In this document: in pieces, positions 31,700 to 44,700 of the stretch
How positions within the stretch are numbered: position 1 is the stretch's first letter
How the letters are laid out: every line of letters starts with the position of its first letter
Translations under genes and position numbers: made by a program
The notes under the pieces: generated by a model
Told to the model about the DNA's origin: nothing
Databases searched by the model: none
Seen by the model: only the letters and a program-made list of their open reading frames with translations
Assembly: GCA_023974075.1 (NCBI GenBank)
Contig: CM043798.1
Location: 19,182,441 to 19,246,440, forward strand
Length of the DNA stretch: 64,000 nt
Direction: 5' to 3'
Source of the DNA: Chaenocephalus aceratus
Taxonomy: Eukaryota > Chordata > Actinopteri > Perciformes > Channichthyidae

Positions 31700-32016
31700 T
31701 AGACAGTATATCGCAGCACACTGCAGGCTCGGTCCCCCCACCCACCTCTCCGGGCTTCATGCTCCGTTCCCTCCCACTCTGCAGACCGGCTGAAGGCGGG
31801 CATGTCGAGCCGTAATCACACGTCACAGGCGGCTTCGTTATTTAAACTTGAATCGAGAGGAGTGGAGGAAAGTTTTCTCAGACGGGACAGCGTTGCCTAG
31901 CAGCTGGGCAGAGGACTCTCTACTTCACCTTTTTGTTTCCCGTAGGCTAAAACCGAGGCACCGCGGATATTTTCCCTCTTTCTATCTGCTTGTCATCCAC
32001 ATCTTTATAGCCAAAC
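31700..32016 (+). promoter_or_regulatory. pdlim4: Putative pdlim4 promoter and 5' UTR
   Basis: A GC- and CpG-richer stretch (about 31700-31960) precedes the start codon. TTATTTAAA at about 31839-31847 is a plausible TATA-type box, which would place initiation near 31870. ACACGTCAC (about 31819-31827) is a possible E-box/CRE-like site. No ATG occurs between 31850 and the start codon at 32017, which has a purine at -3. The transcription start is inferred, not seen. Confidence 0.5.
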
Positions 32017-32109
32017 ATGAGCCAGACCGTGACACTAAAGGGACCCTCTCCCTGGGGTTTTCGCCTGGTGGGTGGACGTGATTTCAGCACACCGTTAACC
32101 ATCTCCAGG
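32017..32109 (+). CDS. pdlim4: pdlim4 exon 1 (PDZ domain, first part)
   Basis: Thirty-one codons from [15 protein letters not shown] to LTISR, followed by donor GTAGGT, phase 0. [15 protein letters not shown] is the N-terminal PDZ strand and carboxylate-binding loop of the ALP/Enigma family. It matches PDLIM4 (RIL) better than PDLIM1 or PDLIM3: PDLIM4 shares [19 protein letters not shown]. In mammals PDLIM4 links alpha-actinin and actin stress fibres through its PDZ domain and carries a C-terminal LIM domain. The gene is cytoplasmic and cytoskeletal. Intron 1 is 9.5 kb. The LIM exons are not in the window. Confidence 0.85.
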
Positions 32110-32623
32110 GTAGGTAGTCTGTTGCTTCGCTGTGTATCCATTCATTGAGCCGTGTGCAAAGTGGAGATTGGCTAAACAAAACCATGATGACCATCATGAT
32201 TATAATCATTTAACCGACAATAAATAGTAAAAAAAGAAATGAAGGGAACGTTTAAGTGACTCTGTGAAGCTGGAATACTTTGCCAATCAATTATTCTTCA
32301 ATACGTTTTCGCCAAGGTCTATTATAGCAGTGTGCATGGGGCAGTATGAACAGGAGCTGACAGACGGTGCCGTCTAACTCCTGGCAGCTGAAGTTGCCAG
32401 TACAATTTAGTGAGTCATTGCAATTTGCCGACCATAGAGTAACATCTTTCACTATCCAAAGCGAGGGAGGAAAAAAAGCAATATGGTAGTATTGCCTCAT
32501 AATTTGTCAATATGAAATAAATAAAATACAGTTTTATTATTGATATTTATTATTTTTTTCCAAAATGTCTCCTCTTTCAAAAAAGGATTATTGAAATGTT
32601 TGAACAGATGCAGGCAATGGCAG

Positions 32624-32660
<37 letters not shown>
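32624..32660. repeat. (TAA)n microsatellite
   Basis: About twelve TAA units in intron 1. Confidence 0.97.
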
Positions 32661-34873
32661 GGCTACATTGGATTTTGATAGCGTTTTTACTAGTGATCAA
32701 AGACGCTTTACATAAAAACAGTAAAAAAGAAAACAAAAAATATAAACAGTCGTCCTTGAGAGATTTTTGTTTAAGGATTCAGAGTGTTGGCCTTTCGGAT
32801 CATGATTATTGTGTTATTTTGTTGATATTACCTGTTAAAGTGCCACCTAGTAGTAAAGGTAGGGGTAGTGGTTGTCTTGAACTTTCATGACCCTCATAAT
32901 ATGGGTCAGAAGCGAATATGCTGGCAGTATCCAATAGTTCACCCCGGCCAGGGTAAACACAGCCCGGACCTGCTGCAGGGCTTGCAGAAGGAGAAAGGGG
33001 GGGGGAGCTGCTGACATTTGTTTTTCATCAGAGCTCATTGGTGCTGCTGAGGGATTCCAGGTGTTGTGCTCAGCTGTACCACCAGCCCTAAACAGACCCT
33101 TTAACTACAGGGCCCTAGCACTTCAAACTAGACATGTCATTTCTCGATTTACGGCTGCCGATTAACGACTTTGAGAGAAGCAGACAAACCCTGAAGGTCA
33201 CCTAAAGTGCTCTTTTCTTCAGAACCTATCCCTTTAAAGGAGTTTGTGAGGCAATGGTGAGGCATAATTTGACTCAGTGTCTCGCAGTGTGTCACTTGCT
33301 TGCTTAGTTGGCACCTTTGCTTCTTCAAAATCCCAGGAAGTTGCATTTTTGCAACTTTAGAAATGTCTACGGACAGATCACTCACTTCATGCTTGATCTT
33401 CATGTTTGAGTTTGTGACCTTGTGCACGGAGTAGAGTTTCCATCTGAGACCATGCTGAAGCCCAGAGTAATTTGGAAAAAATGAAAAATCTACACTGCAG
33501 GCTATTGCAGCTCTCTTGTGTTTCATGCAGAATTTGAAGTCAAAATGTTGCCAGCTTCAAGGCATCTCCGGTTTGTGACGCATACCATCCTAACTGCTTT
33601 AATCATTTGGTCAGCATGCAAGTTGTGGTTTCAATTTGAGTGATTGAACAACTTCTGAATGTTGTTATTTCTTTTCATACTTGTATGACTGCCAATGTTG
33701 AAACCATGACATGCAAAGAGAAGTCCTTGCATTGTGAACATTGTATAACTTTGCGATAATGGCATCAGCGAGAATACTTACAGGTTACACTTTACAGACA
33801 GTTGCATAGCGAGAATGGCAATAAAAACCGATGCTGACATGGGATAGATGCTTGTAAAACAAAATAGGGGAGTTTTGACTAATCCCTAAATCTTGGCGTG
33901 ACAATTAGAGAAGGAAGCAGCTGGTGAGATGCAAACATTCATCAAAATATGTAATATCAGCGGCATAAATTCACACAGTGATTTGGCAGTATGACCCAGA
34001 ATTACCTCCCAAAGACTGTTTTCTCTACCAGCCATCCAGAGCAGTTCAGTGTCCACATGATGTCACATGCTGCAGAAAAACAGCTGACGACACAAAATGT
34101 ATTTTATTGGCCGAACTTGATAATTGTTTTATCCTGGGGTCTAATATGCTGGTTTACAGAAGTCAATAAATCACAATTATATTGATGGGGAAGTTATTAA
34201 AAAAAAGTAAAAATGGTGGGAAAGAATCCTCTTGCCTCACCATGGGAGCTGGCTGTATTCTAAGTTTGAGTCCCGGTGTGATTCATTGCTGCTGATGTAC
34301 TGGAGTATCTCCTAAACGTGCTATTCATCACATGCTTGCTACATTCTTGCTGTACAGTGCGTGCCCAAGACGGCAATTACAATGTGTTGAATGGTGACAC
34401 AGAAAGAGAAACATGGAGGGAGAGAGTGTGTGTTTCAGAGAAGGATAGTTTGTGGTAAAGTATCCAAAATGCCTATTCAGGGAGGCTTAAATATCGTGTA
34501 AACCTGCAAAACTCTGTGAAGGTTGTAACAGTGCCTGCTGCCTCTTTATGACTAGAGAAGGTAATGTTTAAGACTGCAACGAAACACAAGGCCTTCTCTT
34601 ATTGTATGCGCTATCCTTACATCATTCCTCTACTTTGCACCATTGACAGATCTCGTCCCCTATTCTTACATGTCCTTATATTAAAGCGAAGAAACACCTG
34701 CACTTGGAGACAGTGAGAGTTGTACATTCCAGTAAACAAGTTGTGATGGCAGCTGCTGCTTTTCCCCTTAAGGTGATAATGTTCCAGAATAAGCCCATTA
34801 GTCCCCTGCCAGCCCGTTAAGACTTTAGCTAGTTAATGATGTGTCTACTTGACTCTGGAAACATTTGCGCTGA

Positions 34874-34908
<35 letters not shown>

Positions 34909-37900
34909 TAAAAGGTGTTATGTGCATGAGACAGAACAAGTGGCAGAGAAACACAAACATAAAACCAATGATGTCGCGGCTGAAGCATTTAGAGAAGATA
35001 CGTTGGATTTGCAAGGACGTGTCAAACCGACGTCTAGGCAGAAGGTGACGCAGGACACTTGTCCATCCTGACGATTGTCAAACAGTCATTTTATGGACAT
35101 GGAAATTCACAACTGAGTGTTAGGTAAATAAGGACCCGAGCCGTGCACAGAATCACTGTCCAGCTTCCCTTCTGACACCTTTTTGCTGTTCTTCCCTCTG
35201 TGTGGTCTGGCTGGTATGCCCATGCATGATGGGAAATGGTCTGGCACTTTTAGACTGTTAGAACATTTAGAAGATTGTTTCCACAGGCAATATTCCTGCC
35301 ATTTTTGTGACTTTCAATAATCATTAAACGTCAAAGAAAAGTGAAATGTGTCCATCCCAAACCCCAATAAGACATATTCAGAGTGCTTGTTTTGTCCAAA
35401 ACCCAAGTAAATAATAATATAAAGCAGAGAAAAGCATACATCTATAAATTGATGCTGTCCCAAATCAACTACTTTAATATCATTCAATATAATGAAAAGA
35501 AGCAAATCCCCACAATGAGAAACTTTATATTGAAAAAGTAGTTTAATTATTAATCCATTATCTTATCAACTCAGCAGCACCTGAGGGCTTACTTTTCATA
35601 GAGTATCTGTTTTATTACACCTGTTGTAGCTTACTTTATCTTACTGCTATTTACGGATTTTTCTTTGTCCATCTTAACGGATCAAAGTCTAACCTCAGAC
35701 AAGCAGATACCTTATCAGTGTAGGATAAACGGGGATTTATCTTAAAACAATTCCTATGTGCCCATATAAACATCCAAGGGGTTATATTAGTTACTTTCTG
35801 TAGTTATTCCTCCTGTTCATACTGGCTGTAAAGATACCCCGTCTTAGGTCATTTCAATGTAAAATGTCCTCACAGAAGTGTCCCTTTACCACAAGCTTAG
35901 TGAATTTGCGAACCTATCTTTTAAAAATCAAATACAAAGGAGAGATAGAGAGTCAGAGTAATGTAGAATCGGTGAAATCCTTGTCATGTCTCATACTATT
36001 CTGCTGCATATAGAACTTCTGGAATGTGTCAGAGTTTGAAGAAAGTCTTGTAATCCATATTTGCTAAGGGCATTGGAATCATAAAGTAGGAACACATATT
36101 TTAGGTTGCATCAGCAGTAGTATAGTCAATGAACTCAGTGCCCCTTGTACCCTTTAATCTCCCTGTCTAACTTCTCTGAATACCAGAGACAGGACATGTG
36201 ACCCAAAGCCACATGGGTTGTTTCTGTGACGCTGCTGGACATAATAGTATGTTTAGGCTTTTCTCCGGCAGCTCTTTACTCTAAAGCTAAAATTACAGAT
36301 TCTACGAGCTGCTTCCCCACAACCAAATGAACAAAAGATAACATGGCACTCTCCAAGAATGTCCTGTTGTCAGTGAAGCTTTGGGGTTCCTGAAGCAGTA
36401 TGGGCCCGAGAACAATGCAAAAAACCTTGGGTTGTTGCTGAGCTTTTCCTGCCCATCTTGTTATCTGATGTATGTAACTGAGTCTCTGTGATTGATGGAC
36501 AAATGGAAGTGTGTGAGTACGTGCCGTGAAGACTATGGGTTGAAGGATTTGGAAGAAATTACAAATTGTATGATTGTTTTTGTTATGACTGTTTTTTGTT
36601 AAGCCTGTTGAACACGATTTGTAGGACTATATCGCTGGAGCTCCACAATACTTCCCTCAAAATGGTATATTTACACATTTTTGGCCTTTTTACACATATT
36701 GTTCTTCCTGCGGTTTGGATATTGCACTTGTCAACTGTGGTTTTATAAGTATTGTAATAACAGTTTTCCAGATACACTTGCTTTTAGAGGCCATTATGAA
36801 AAACAGCAAGTTCTTATTCTTTGTCTATTTATTACGTTAAGTTAAGCACCCTGCAGTTTGACAATTTCTTCTCTCGCCGAGGAAGTCAGTTTTGATTAAT
36901 GTGCTTTTTCTTGTGAGCTTTCATGCCAGTGTAGCATGACTGCCAATGATCTAAAACATGGTTCTTGGAAGGCTCTTATAATCATGCCAAACATATTGAA
37001 GCATGACATGATGAGAAAGACTTACAGGAAACTCCTACAGGAAAGCAGATCCCACATGATGCAAGAAACAGTTAGAATTAAAGGGATGACATCACACTTT
37101 TTGATGAGTAATATCATGCTCTTTCTGGACATTCACAAATGGAGTACAGACTAATTAATTTCTAGTGAATCTCCCATTCTCATTTAACCCCACATAGTTA
37201 ATTTTCAGCCGCTTATTGGTCTTGGCAGGTTCTGCTTCTTTGTTTCAGTGTGGTAATCACACACCAGTCAGAACCTCACACCCTGGGCTGTGTAATGGCT
37301 TTCCACAGCGTCACCAAGGTCATATCCATGGTTATGGTTATCGCAGGTTCAACAAACAAACAAAGGCTCTTGACACATTGCCAGCAATTATTCTCTGTGT
37401 TACTGAGACTCAGTGCTCCCGCCCAGCATTAGCTTCTCTGTGGGATTCACATGCAAGAGGAAAAGATTGGAAGTAATGTTTTTTTTCACAGCTTTATGAC
37501 TTTTTCTAGAATTTCAAGAGTTTATAATTATCTAATTTTAAAGTGACTGTGGTCATTTTAATATGTGTATGCAGACCAGAAGCTGGGAGTTTTGCCATCC
37601 TGGGTCAAACTGTGTAACTATTAAAGTCAAGAACCTCCAAAGTTAGATTTGTCATTGATTTCAGCCAGGATGATGACACAAGAGAATACTCTACGGCATA
37701 AATGTTAATGCATCACGTATAGTGCTATACACTATAACCTTCACACACCTTCATTATTTTCTTTGCGGTCTCTCGTTCATGCTCAAACAAACAGAAAAAC
37801 ATGAGCGCCCACAGTGAAACCACACTGTAGCACACACTCAGGCCTCAGCGTGCCACAGGATGAATCTTTGTGACATGAGGCTGTCATTTGCTAACCGCGC

Positions 37901-38740
37901 TATCTGTTAGCAATTAACTTTGTCACTGCATGTGGAGCAGCCCCCTTATGGAAACTGTGTCTGTTTTGGATTGCCCAACAACCAGTAAAGTTGCTTTCCA
38001 CACCATCACCATTAAATCCTTCTTGGTCTTGATCTTATGTGACCTCATCACAAATGAGCACCATTTTTCACCATTGCAACTTTTATAGTGTCAGAGAAAC
38101 AAAGAACATCCCTTTTTTGTTGTTTTGATCAAATTCCACAAATATCTGCTGCAAAAAGTGGTCTAGCAGGTGAAAATGGAATTTATTTCATACCAAACGA
38201 TCTCATATGAAGTTGCTATTTCCAGCAAAGTTTGATCATTTTGTTGAATTTATTGTCTTTTTGTTCCCCTTCCACACCCATAGTCGTTTAGAAACCACTT
38301 CACAATTATTCACCAAAGTTTCAGTTCCATCTTCTGCCTCTGCCAAGATAACACTTTATTATCCCATGGATAAGTCCTTTTTTTAAGACAGACTTCATCT
38401 GTTATTTTTTACTTGTACTGTCATTATATCCAACAACATGAAGAGAGTAGAAGTGAATCACTCAGGTGTTGTTACCAATGGTTTCATGTGAGTATGAATG
38501 AAGACTAAAATAAAATGTTTGTGTGGTATTTAAAGCCACTTGCCCATGTCATAGAGTAAAACATACTGTAGATCTCTGAGTTAAACCATTACATCACTTT
38601 ACATCTGCAGTGTATATATAGCAGATTATAATTATGTGGAGCACGTAACTCTGCCTACTTACATTTCCTTGCAGGCAGGAATGCTTTGTCCTCTAGTGAC
38701 GACTTCAGTCTTGCCATTGTAGCACTTTGCATACCATTGA

Positions 38741-39244
<504 letters not shown>

Positions 39245-41584
39245 CAATGGAACTGAATCCGTTACATTTATGCTTTTGACTTTTTAAAAGACTCCATCTG
39301 TAATTTTCCTTACAATAATTCCTGCTCAATATTGTGGTTTATGTTCGATTTCCAACATTGCATCGCATCAATAAAGTTACTTTACTTTCTCCGTAATTCA
39401 AGTACACATTACACATTTCCCACAAGGCCCCTGACCTCTGAGTTTACCGGAACTGAGTCAGGGACATTTGGGCGGTCAGAGGCGGTAAATTAGGAATTCC
39501 ACATCTGAACCACACGACTCAGCTATTAGTGCTTGATGGAGCGTGAACTTGTGTGCCTTTGCTCTTAAAATACTCTTCCCAAGTTAGTAAAGCTGCTTGT
39601 CTTGCACAAACTGATATTTTTCTCTCTTTCTGGGTGCTGTTTATCATTCCAGGCAATCATATCCTAATTTATCTAAGATTACTTATGTCTGTAAGAGAAG
39701 TACGTTTTCCAAAAACAATACATCTCAATGCACAGCTGTCAATGTAATAACAAGATGTTGTGGGGTCACAGAAAGGTATCCACGTAGAAACTTGGATGAC
39801 AAGACAAATATGAATCACTGACACTTGACATGTTAGTTGTTCATTAACTTGAAAATCTTCCTAAATGCTCTGTTCCCTGTGTGGTTATGGGTACAGGTAG
39901 TCATTTTAGCCTTTTAGCTCTTTGGGATGTTACAAAGTGCTGGAATCCATCCTACGTTGTTAGGATTTTTTAGATTTCTTTTTTGTTGGTGTATCTGTTT
40001 CTCAATTAAACAATTCATGTGTCGAACAAAATATTAATCTACAACTACAATAATCAAGTCATCAATATTTTAAAGCAGAAATATATGTGACTTTTGATTA
40101 TTTTCTCTTTTTTTTTTCTGTATTATACAATTAAAATGAGTTTTTCTTGATTGTTGGAAAAAAGCAATCTTAAAATATCAATTTTTTTTACCATTGTATA
40201 CAATATAATTAATCAAGTAAATAATCAGAACTTTATTCGATTCATTCGATAAGGAAAATAGTTGTTGTTCTTCTTGTAGGTGCTTCTCTTGTCTTTGCCA
40301 TTTCAGCCAGGTACTCTTGCCAGCTGCCGACAGCTGTTGCTGCTGCTAGATTTATAAATCTTATTCAAGGCATTGTAAACAGGAAATGAATACTGAATAA
40401 CCATTGCGCTTTTTCAATTTGCTCACTCTTAGTTAGGTGGTAGTAAAATGTCATAGACTATTGCTTACAATTCCTCCTAAAAACAATGTGACTACAGCAA
40501 TTGCATCCAGCTGCCGAAAATCTCCTCACTTTAAATTGTGAATAAATAATATAGAAATGGAATATGGAAAACGAATCCACATCATACAGTAGCTTCACAG
40601 CACATTGGGTGTACAGAGAAGAACGATGACGTGATGACAAATGTTGGCATTTTATTACATTTTAGTTTTTTTGCTGTCAGAGTATCCTTCTTTGCAGCTT
40701 GCTGCCATATGATAGGGACTGTTTCACTGTGGATATCTTGGTGTGACAATGGAATTTAATGGGTCTTTTCACAGTTATTTGTGTCAGCCAAAACCAACTA
40801 TCAGAGGCAGGCCTGGAAATAGCCACGACATGTGTGTGTGTAATAATGGAAAATTGTTATCAGATGTTGCTTAGTGTGCGGGTATGTGTGTGTTCCCGTA
40901 TTACCAGTTCCTACTCCCACCTTTGCCTTATTTGATGGCTTGAAATGTCCACAGACTTTTGAGTGGGTTTCTGGAATAAGAAATCACAGAAAGAAACCTG
41001 CTTACTGTCCAGGGGCTCAAAGATAATCTTCCAAATTAAAGTGATGTGGACTTATGCATCAATACAGGCCAAGTGAGAAATCAGAGAAAGCTTAAAGAAC
41101 TTATTGAGCAAATGTTTGTAAATGAATCTAACATTACACAGAGACAGGTTCAAAGTTCCTTCATGCAAACTCTGTTAGCTTACGTAAATATCCACCAGAG
41201 ATTCAGGCTGATGCAATTGCTGAGTGAACGCAAATCGTTTTTTACTGAATTTTAAAGACCAGGCGTGTAAAAAAAGTTCCAGTTCTTTACAGACATTTCA
41301 CCGCCTTCAAAACTCTGAGTGGCTTCACACTTCTGAGTGTCGCTGCTGGCTTTTGAAAATGTAAACCTAGAGTGCTGCCCAAGGCAATATCACATAAATC
41401 AAAAGAGAGCTGCTTTTTGTTGTATTTGGCCACTGTGTTGACACTTCCACGCTAATACTCTTTTCTTGTTTTTATTTCTTCCTGACAGTTTGACACCACT
41501 TATAACGGCTCTTTCTTTTTCTTTTTCTTGGGTGTGCTTGGATTGCTGTGTGTGTGTGTGTGTGTGTGTGAATGATTCCTGTAG

Positions 41585-41733
41585 GTAACACCAGGCAGCA
41601 AGGCGGCCCAGGGTGACCTGTGTCCAGGCGACACCATCTTGGCCATCAATGGCGACAGCACGGAGCTCATGTCACACATGGAGGCTCAGAACAGGATCAA
41701 AACCTGCACTCAGCAGCTCACACTCGATATCAG
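41585..41733 (+). CDS. pdlim4: pdlim4 exon 2 (PDZ domain, second part)
   Basis: 149 bp reading [39 protein letters not shown] and QQLTLDIS, with the last codon split (phase 2) and completed by exon 3. This is the carboxy half of the PDZ fold. [14 protein letters not shown] and HMEAQNRIK are nearly identical to PDLIM4. The acceptor is CCTGTAG and the donor GTAACA. A GT repeat (41548-41570) lies only 14 bp before the acceptor, between it and the usual pyrimidine tract (about 41505-41530). Confidence 0.9.
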
Positions 41734-44700
41734 GTAACACAAGACTGTCCTTAGAGAGCATTAGTCATCTGATGAACCCGGCTTATACCAACCTACAGAA
41801 TGTGTAGATTTCATCATGATGTTGCTGTTGCACCACAAACCCCCTTATGCTGGCAGTAGACATGGATCCATATAGGTGCAAAAAGCTTCTACTTTTATAC
41901 CTCATTTTGAATCATAATGATCAACATCTTTTTTGTTGTTGACCTTAAAGGGGAGTTCAACATATTTTACACATTTGGGTCTTTTTAAAATGATTTTAAA
42001 GCACTTATAAATCCTTTTTTTACCATTTGAAACACCTCTGAGCTCAGGGCTACAATAGCCCTGTTTCCATTACACAATTAAATTGTCTGAACTGCCTGCA
42101 TTGCATTATGGGTAAATAATATTTAACATGAAAAAATAATGTGTGGAGTAAAAATCTGAACTGACAATGCTCCCACAGTTAATTGTTGTAATAATCATAT
42201 GGAAGTCCACACACATACCAATAATGTTGATGTATTTAGTTTATTATGTGACAAGCATGTAGTCTACTGTATGTCTAATGTAATTGCTTGCAGACGTGCA
42301 ATTTAGAGGCGCTTGCTTCTTTAGAATATGTGACAAACTGTACATGAAGGCCAGTTTTCCACAGATGAAGACTGATGGGAATTTTGACATTCAGAATAAT
42401 TGGAAATCAGTAAATGATTCCAACATTAGTCACTGAGTCAACGGTCGTCCCTTTTTTGTCAGCAGTGGCTGCTTTTGGTTTTAGTTTTGAAGCTCATTAA
42501 CTGCAATTTTTGAGAAAAACGTTTTTGTGACAAAGGTGATTTACTGCCTGTGGTCCAGGAACACATTGTTTCTATTTCGGGTCGATTGCTCAGCTTGGTA
42601 CAGTGGAGTCATACGGACAGATGACGGGTTTACGGCGGTTTAAGGAATCACTCTCTGCTCCTATAGAGCGCTGTCAAAGTAAATGAGGCTTGCGCATACA
42701 GTGAGTCACACAGTGACCTTTTGAAATGGACTTCACAGGTCGATGTTGCTCATTTTGCCAGGACATGAGACTGGAAAATTAGCTCCTCAAAATATTTCTT
42801 AGGCTATGTAAGGATGGATGATTCGGCCTAAAGCGAAGGACAGAAGCAACATGTTTCTGTCAACAGGAAATCATCCATCTAAACAGTTAATGACAGAGAG
42901 AGGGGAGGGGGGGGGGGGGTAACCAAGGAAAAACTGAAATGTCAGTTGCTTCCCACATTTATATTAGATGGTTAGTGTAGCCAGCCTACTGGAAAGTGCA
43001 GAGCAAATCTGGCAACCTCTGAATCCCGTCCTCTCAGATGAAGAACACTGTGTGGTTTAGCCAAATGGTGCCTCAGCTCTCTCCTTTTAGGGCAGCAGAC
43101 AACACAGTCTCTTTCCTGTAACGGTTAGGAGCACCATGTTGACTTGCAGATGCGGTGGAATAAGAATAAATCCCGGAGTAATCTGACCTGTCGGATAAGC
43201 AAAGCTTCACACATGCTGCAGGAACCTACATTCAGACAGAGAAGCACTTTTCTCTCTCTCCTTTCTTTCCCACTGTGTTTGTGCTTTATAGTATGCACTC
43301 TAGCATGCAACAGACATCCCCTTTCCCCACAGACTGTAGTAGAAGCCATCCATCCATATATCAAGCTGAGCGTTAAGTGGTTTATCCACATAGGGATGGT
43401 TAATTTATTTAAGGATACAGGAAGTAGTATTCAGCGCAAAGACTGGGGAAGCTCTTCTGCAGCTGCATGACCACAAAAAAAGGAACTCCCTCACATAACC
43501 CCTTGCACCTTAACTTCGGCTTCAATCTTCCTTTAAGAAGTCAACATTGTTGGAGACATTACAGCATGTAATTTAGTGTGATTAAATAAAATAACCACAA
43601 GTAAAACCACCAGACAGTCATGTTGTTCATCAACCCCCCTTAATTTTCCATCGAAACTGATGAGATAGCAACACAGCAGATGCAAAACAAGGTTATCTGC
43701 TGGTATGTGACCTTTCCACAGTTTATTGCTTGAATAATTATAGTCTGAACTGCCCTGCCGCTGGACAGGAGCAGGGTAAGGCGTGTCTGAGAGATAGGCA
43801 TGCACCTTGGCTCCAGAGCGCTGAGCTGAAATGAACTGCTGGTGAAGGGCAGGGCAACAAGGGTTCAAGGAGAAGAAAAACAAGACTTTTAAAAAATGGA
43901 TATAACGTTTAGGCTAGCAGACAGATAGGAGTTGAATAAAGGCATGGCTTGAAGGTGTGGATTATGAGAAAAGACAAAAACAACAATGGTGGAAAGAGAG
44001 CAAGACAAAGAGAAGTCAAAGCCAAATAGAGGAACGGTGTGAACCAGAGTGACTAAGTGAGAAATCCACATGGCCTCTTCTCTGCCTCGACTGCTGGTTT
44101 TACTGCCAACATTTTCTGCTGGGTACATTGCTGGAATTAAATTACACAGACAACACAGTGAAGCAATAGTTGAATTTCTTTCCCTGAGATAGGGGACTTG
44201 CGTCACCACAAGTTTTGAAATAAAGTGAATATTAATAGAATATCCCTACCGGACACTATGAAAACACAAGATAAAGAAACAAGACTTTCTCACACACACT
44301 TCAAGTCAAATATACATTTCAGGCTGTTTATAGGTTCAAACTCATTCCAATTCTGTTCAATCCATAGCCTGGGGATTAAAAGTGTTTACATTGGGTGTCT
44401 TTAACATCCAGTGTGAGGTAGCTTTTGGCAGGAATAAAGCTGCACAGGAAGTTGAGATAATAAACGGCAACGGTCACTATGACAAGGCAGACAAACAAAA
44501 GCCACCCTAATAACCTCAACCTTCACCAACAGGATGAATAGGTCATGGTTTTGGCTCTACTTATTAACCACTAAAACACGATTCAAATATTGAAATAAAA
44601 CGGCACAATACAAAGCACTCTAAGGTAGGTTTCACATTTTCAAAACCTTGAAATGTTCCCTCATTAAGACAGTATGTTCTCCATTTAAACATTAAAATCC

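Noticed and set aside
31848..32081. Open frame overlapping the pdlim4 start as an upstream ORF
   Set aside because: It starts at TTG, not ATG. No ATG is present between the presumed transcription start and the pdlim4 start codon.
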